Assembly (NCBI GenBank): GCA_002294045.1 | Contig: DBEP01000002.1 | Location: 62,001-126,000 of the forward strand | Direction: 5' to 3' | DNA: 64,000 nucleotides | Origin: Lachnoclostridium sp. UBA903 | Lineage (GTDB): Bacteria; Bacillota; Clostridia; Lachnospirales; Lachnospiraceae | Shown here: positions 60,155 through 64,000 of the stretch, piece by piece | Numbering within the stretch: the stretch's first letter is position 1 | Layout: the number at the start of each line of letters is the position of its first letter | Program-made: the position numbers and the translations under genes | Notes under the pieces: model-generated | What the model saw: the letters and a program-made list of their open reading frames with translations, nothing else | The model's database searches: none | What the model was told of the DNA's origin: nothing

Positions 60155-61861
60155 ATGAAAAAGCCAATCGTTGAATTCAAAGATTTTGGATTTCAATATA
60201 AATCCCAGACCCAAGCTACCTTGCATCAGATTAATCTTACCATTTACCGGGGTGAAAAAATTTTGCTTTTAGGACCCAGTGGAAGCGGAAAATCGACCCT
60301 GATTAATTGTATTAACGGTTTAAATCCTTTTTCCTATGAAGGGACCGTCACCGGTTCCTGTAAAATTGCTGGCATTGAATCAAAAGATGCCAGCATTTTT
60401 GCATTAAGCAGGGTGGTGGGAACCGTTCTGCAGGATTCCGACGCTCAATTTGTAGGCCTGTCGGTAGGGGAAGATATTGCTTTTGCCCTGGAAAATGACA
60501 GTGTGTCCCGCAGGGAAATGATTCCCAAGGTACAAAAAGCAAGTGAAATTGTTAGAATGGAGGAGTATCTTCTCCATGTCCCCTATGAATTGTCGGGAGG
60601 GCAGAAACAGAAGGTTGCCCTGGCAGGGGTAATTCATGACAATGTGGACCTGCTTATTTTTGATGAACCTTTAGCTGCCCTGGACCCTAAGATGGGTATG
60701 TATGCCGTGGATTTAATAGACCGTATTCATAGGGAGCGGAATAAGACCGTCTTAATTATTGAACACCGGCTGGAGGATGTACTTTACCGTCCTGTAGACC
60801 GGATTGTTCTGATGAATGAAGGCAGGATTGTTTTTGACGGGGTACCGGACCGGCTGCTGGCCTCCGGCTTGCTGCCCGAATACGGGATACGGGAGCCTCT
60901 CTATATTATGGCTATGAAGTATGCGGGCTGTGAGTGGAAGGAAGAACAGAATCTGTCCGATATATTTACAATGAACATGGAACCTTTTAAAGACAGGCTG
61001 ATAAAACAGCAGAAGCCGGAATGGAAAAAATACGTCCCCGGTTCCGGCAATGAAATCCTTAAGGCGGAAAATGTTTTTTACTCCTATGGAGAGAATGAGG
61101 TATTAAGGGATATATCATTTACCATAAAAAAGGGTGAAAAGGTTGCTTTCATAGGGAAAAACGGTGCCGGCAAAAGCACCATGGCAAAACTTATCTGCGG
61201 AATTATCAGACCCTCTAAAGGGAAAATTTACATTATGCAAAAGGATTACCTTAAGCTTTCCATCAAGGAAATCGGAGAAAAAATCGGCTATGTTATGCAG
61301 AATCCTAACCAAATGATTGTAAAAAACATTATCAGAGAGGAAGTGGAGCTGGCACTTGCCCTGCGGGGCAAAAGCAGGATGGAAATTGACGAAGCAGTAA
61401 AGAAAACCCTTAAAATGTGCGGACTGTACGGGATGAGGAATTGGCCCGTATCGGCGGTCAGCTACGGACAGAGAAAGAGAATCACTATTGCTTCCATTCT
61501 GGTACTGCACCCGGAAGTCATTATCCTGGATGAACCGACGGCCGGGCAGGATTATTTCCACTATACGGAAATCATGGACTTTTTAGATGAGTTAAATAAA
61601 GAGTACGGTATTACTATTATATTTATTACCCACGATATGCATCTGGCCATCCAGTATACGGACCGGGCGGTGGTATTTGCGGAAGGTGAGCTGGTTGCGG
61701 ATGCTTCCGTCTATAAGGTGTTATCGGATAATGAGATAATAGAGAAAGCCAATCTTAAGCAAACTTCCCTCTATACCATGGCAAAACGTCTGGGATTGCA
61801 TCCGGAAAAGTTTATTGAACATTTTATAGCATGTGAGAGGATGGGGAAAGAACATGAATAA
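60155..61861 (+). CDS. ECF transporter double ATPase (fused EcfA1-EcfA2)
   Basis: 568 residues containing two ABC ATPase domains. Domain 1 (about 1-250): Walker A GPSGSGKST, signature LSGGQKQ, Walker B LLIFDEPLAAL. Domain 2 (about 295-530): Walker A GKNGAGKST, an altered signature VSYGQRKR in place of LSGGQ, and Walker B VIILDEPTAGQD. It couples ATP hydrolysis to the T component. YkoD-like fused forms are known. The unusual second signature suggests functional asymmetry between the two ATP sites. It lies nine bases after the S gene, and its end overlaps the T gene. Confidence 0.9.
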   Translation: MKKPIVEFKDFGFQYKSQTQATLHQINLTIYRGEKILLLGPSGSGKSTLINCINGLNPFSYEGTVTGSCKIAGIESKDASIFALSRVVGTVLQDSDAQFVGLSVGEDIAFALENDSVSRREMIPKVQKASEIVRMEEYLLHVPYELSGGQKQKVALAGVIHDNVDLLIFDEPLAALDPKMGMYAVDLIDRIHRERNKTVLIIEHRLEDVLYRPVDRIVLMNEGRIVFDGVPDRLLASGLLPEYGIREPLYIMAMKYAGCEWKEEQNLSDIFTMNMEPFKDRLIKQQKPEWKKYVPGSGNEILKAENVFYSYGENEVLRDISFTIKKGEKVAFIGKNGAGKSTMAKLICGIIRPSKGKIYIMQKDYLKLSIKEIGEKIGYVMQNPNQMIVKNIIREEVELALALRGKSRMEIDEAVKKTLKMCGLYGMRNWPVSAVSYGQRKRITIASILVLHPEVIILDEPTAGQDYFHYTEIMDFLDELNKEYGITIIFITHDMHLAIQYTDRAVVFAEGELVADASVYKVLSDNEIIEKANLKQTSLYTMAKRLGLHPEKFIEHFIACERMGKEHE

Positions 61862-62708
61862 CAGGCTGCTGATTAACCTTGTACCGGGCAATACCCGGCT
61901 TCATAAATTAACCGGAAAAACCAAAGTACGTACTTTCATCCTGCTTATGGTCTATATTATTATGTCCTTTGATATCCGCTTATTGCTTCCGTTATTTCTT
62001 ATCAGCCTCATCGGCCTGATGTCCTTAAAGCCTGATTGGAAGACTCTGAAATACTTCTTTATCATAGCCTTAACCATGAATTTCCTGAATGTCGTATTAT
62101 ACTGGCTGGTAAAGCCTTACTGCGGAAGTAACTGGTGCGGCGGCGGCAACACAGTTCTGGTCCGGTTTACGGAACATTATTTTATTTCCGCCGAAAGTAT
62201 CTGGTATCTGTCCATCCGGTTTTTTAAGATGATGACGTCTTTTGTGGTATCCATGACGTTTATTTTATCCGTCACACCTTCGGAGCTGGCTGCAGGTCTT
62301 TATTCCGTAAAGATTCCTTATAAAATCTGTACCGTATTCTCCATTGCTTTCCGTTATATTCCCGATATAGGCAGGGATTTTGAAAATATCAAGGTAGCCA
62401 TGCAGGTGAGGGGAATTGAACTGGACCCCAAAAAGGCCTCCCTTATGACCCGCTTAAAGCAGAATGTATTAATCCTTGTACCGCTAATCATCACCTCCTT
62501 CGACAGGGTTGGAAATATTGCCAACGCCATGGATTTAAGAGGTTACGGCAAGGGCAGGACCAGGACTTATTACAGCGAAAGGGAAGAACAAAAGGCAGAC
62601 CGATTTATGAAAGTGATAGATTGTCTGCTTCTGTTATTCTGCATTTACTGGATAGTTGCCGGCAGCGTTGTACCTCAGCCTTCCAAGATGTGGTATCCCT
62701 TTTTATAA
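61854..62708 (+). CDS. ECF transporter transmembrane (T) component
   Basis: 284 residues from the ATG at 61854, with about five membrane helices. The two Ala-Arg-Gly-type coupling motifs are recognisable as VAMQVRGIE and AMDLRGYGKGR. It links the S component to the ATPase. The start at 61854 (MNNRLLINLVPG) follows GGGGAAAG and lies within the end of the ATPase gene; an in-frame start at 61833 would add seven residues and lacks a better ribosome site. Confidence 0.88.
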   Translation: MNNRLLINLVPGNTRLHKLTGKTKVRTFILLMVYIIMSFDIRLLLPLFLISLIGLMSLKPDWKTLKYFFIIALTMNFLNVVLYWLVKPYCGSNWCGGGNTVLVRFTEHYFISAESIWYLSIRFFKMMTSFVVSMTFILSVTPSELAAGLYSVKIPYKICTVFSIAFRYIPDIGRDFENIKVAMQVRGIELDPKKASLMTRLKQNVLILVPLIITSFDRVGNIANAMDLRGYGKGRTRTYYSEREEQKADRFMKVIDCLLLLFCIYWIVAGSVVPQPSKMWYPFL

Positions 62709-63102
62709 ATCCATATCAGGAAAAAGTACCCTTTGTCAAATTCTTTGGATATGTGGGGAAGGGAGAAACGGTGGATATTGTAAAATTGTAATTATTGCTA
62801 TATCAAAACATATGTTGTATAATCTAAAAAATAGTGGAGACATATAAATTTTTAAGTGAATGATTTATGGGGAAATAACACAACGAAAAGCAACCATAAT
62901 ATAATAAATCGGATAATGAAGAAAATGGCACACAAATATTAATTGACAGATAAAGGTTTCGGTAGTAAAATAACTTCAATTAATCATACTAAATCTATAG
63001 GAATATATGAATGAGGTGATTCGATAAAAAGCAGCAGAACCGATATATAAGTTTTTTGACCCAAACTAAGAATCTATAAGCAAAAAGGGAAGGATGATAA
63101 GT
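62709..63102. other. Intergenic region with two promoters before the peptide-binding protein
   Basis: TTGCTA-17-TATAAT (62795-62823) and TTGACA-17-TAAAAT (62943-62971) are both good promoters. Just after the T-component stop, a frame reading NPYQEKVPFVKFFGYVGKGE then TVDIVKL runs to a TAA at 62791. It looks protein-like but has no start or ribosome site. Nothing else was recognised. Confidence 0.5.
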
Positions 63103-64000
63103 ATGAAACGATGGAAATGGAAGAAGATTACCGCACTTTTTATGGCACTGTTTATGCTGCTGTCACTTACGGCATGTGGAGGAAAAACGGAAACCGGTAA
63201 TAAGGATACCTCTGAAACCGGCGGGAATAATACCAATACGGCCGGTGAGGGAAATACCGCCGCACCGGAAAAGAAAATAGTAAACATCGGGATGACGGAT
63301 ACCTTAACCAGTATCAACCCCTTATTAATGGATGCCACGGAAATCCTTAAGTATTCAACCTCACTGGAATTCCTGCCACTTGTGGAGCTAAACAGCGACC
63401 TGGAGTTTGAAGGAATGCTGGCAACCTCCATAACAACGGAAGATAACATTCATTTTACCGTTAATATTGACGAGAATGCGGTTTGGTCGGACGGAGAGCC
63501 GGTGACGGCTGACGACGTGGTATTTACGGTTTTAAAACTGGCAAGTCCTACACTGGCCAATGTCAGTATGGCACTATATGCCTTTGAAGGTGTTGGAGAT
63601 GACGGATTTACAGAGGAAGGCGCTGCGGAAATTTCCGGCGTGAAAGCCATTGATGGAAAAACGGTTGAATTTACCACCAAATACGAAATGGCTCTGACTA
63701 CTTTTGAGAATACTTACGGACGCTATATCCTGACGGTTCCCAAGCATATATTAAAGGATGTGCCGGATGAAGAGCTGGCAGCCTATGACTGGTTCAATGC
63801 ACCTACGGTTGTAAGCGGTCCGTATCGGGTAACGGATGTGGATCTTCAGCATTACGTATCCTATACGGCCAATGAAAATTACTGGAAAGGCGCACCGAAG
63901 ATTAATAAACTGAATATTAAAATCCTGCCGGCCGCCCAGCTGCTTACCAGCCTCCAGTCCGGCGAGATAGATTTCGTACAGCAGACAACGGGCAATATCC
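63103..64000 (+). CDS. Peptide/nickel-type ABC substrate-binding lipoprotein (SBP family 5), truncated by window end
   Basis: About 299 residues are visible and the frame is still open at 64000. Signal peptide with lipobox LTAC (MKRWKWKKITALFMALFMLL, then SLTACGG), a Gly/Thr/Asn-rich tether, then the family 5 pattern: VNIGMTDTLTSINPLL, VWSDGEPVTADDVVFT, VVSGPYRVTDV and ENYWKGAPKINKLNIKILP. These proteins bind oligopeptides, but some bind nickel, sugars or other ligands. Two promoters precede it, so it begins a new transcription unit. The ribosome site is AAGGGAAGGATGA. Confidence 0.88.
   Translation, partial: MKRWKWKKITALFMALFMLLSLTACGGKTETGNKDTSETGGNNTNTAGEGNTAAPEKKIVNIGMTDTLTSINPLLMDATEILKYSTSLEFLPLVELNSDLEFEGMLATSITTEDNIHFTVNIDENAVWSDGEPVTADDVVFTVLKLASPTLANVSMALYAFEGVGDDGFTEEGAAEISGVKAIDGKTVEFTTKYEMALTTFENTYGRYILTVPKHILKDVPDEELAAYDWFNAPTVVSGPYRVTDVDLQHYVSYTANENYWKGAPKINKLNIKILPAAQLLTSLQSGEIDFVQQTTGNI

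Overview
The window reads as the chromosome of an anaerobic, spore-forming, low-to-moderate GC Firmicute, most likely a plant-polysaccharide-degrading member of the Lachnospiraceae. The signs are AddAB instead of RecBCD, a small acid-soluble spore protein, clostridial promoters and A/T-rich gaps, YesM/YesN-type two-component control of CUT1 sugar transporters that lack their own ATPase, a Lac-family PTS and a eukaryotic-type HisA. No tRNA, rRNA, CRISPR array, prophage or complete insertion sequence was seen. Nearly everything is on the + strand; the only clear minus-strand gene is the XylR-type ROK repressor.

Layout. 1-1.4 kb: end of a four-carbon acid sugar kinase, then a short-chain dehydrogenase. 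1.8-9.0 kb: addB-addA. 9.4-12.9 kb: a chemoreceptor, a spore protein and a lipid kinase. 12.9-17.5 kb: divergent xylR / xylA-xylB with a recognisable XylR operator. 17.9-30.3 kb: a CdaR-type regulator, glycerate 2-kinase, TIM-barrel isomerase, hydroxypyruvate-reductase-like dehydrogenase, CUT1 ABC importer and two cytoplasmic glycosidase-like proteins of poorly known families. It looks like a pathway from an imported glycoside to hydroxypyruvate, glycerate and 2-phosphoglycerate. 30.4-36.1 kb: PRD activator, Lac-family PTS IIA-IIB-IIC, a stand-alone GrdB-like protein and a MupG-type 6-phospho-glycosidase. 36.6-37.0 kb: intact Phd/YefM antitoxin with a decayed RelE/ParE toxin. 37.2-44.0 kb: eukaryotic-type hisA, a methyltransferase, hslO, and purC, purF, purB, with a structured leader before purC. 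44.4-59.2 kb: an alpha-glucan locus with histidine kinase/AraC regulator, two permeases, binding lipoprotein, secreted alpha-amylase with two starch-binding modules, LacI repressor and a MalQ-GlgP fusion. 59.5-62.7 kb: ECF transporter (S, fused double ATPase, T). 63.1 kb to the end: a truncated peptide-type solute-binding lipoprotein.

How they fit together. The alpha-glucan locus is self-consistent: extracellular amylase releases maltodextrins, the importer takes them up using an ATPase encoded elsewhere, and one fused polypeptide carries disproportionation and phosphorolysis. The LacI regulator has three matching operator cores, one over its own start site. The 17.9-30.3 kb cluster is the best candidate for an undescribed system. 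Two of its genes are preceded by the same two-hairpin leader with compensatory base changes, and a third by a leader whose segments pair in mutually exclusive ways.

Non-coding structure: a 265-bp near-perfect inverted repeat between xylR and xylA with a diverged half-copy near 1.5 kb, and a separate small palindromic element family (14.1 and 36.2 kb, with a terminal fragment at 59.2 kb) that extends the apparent N-terminus of XylR and overlaps the MupG stop codon.
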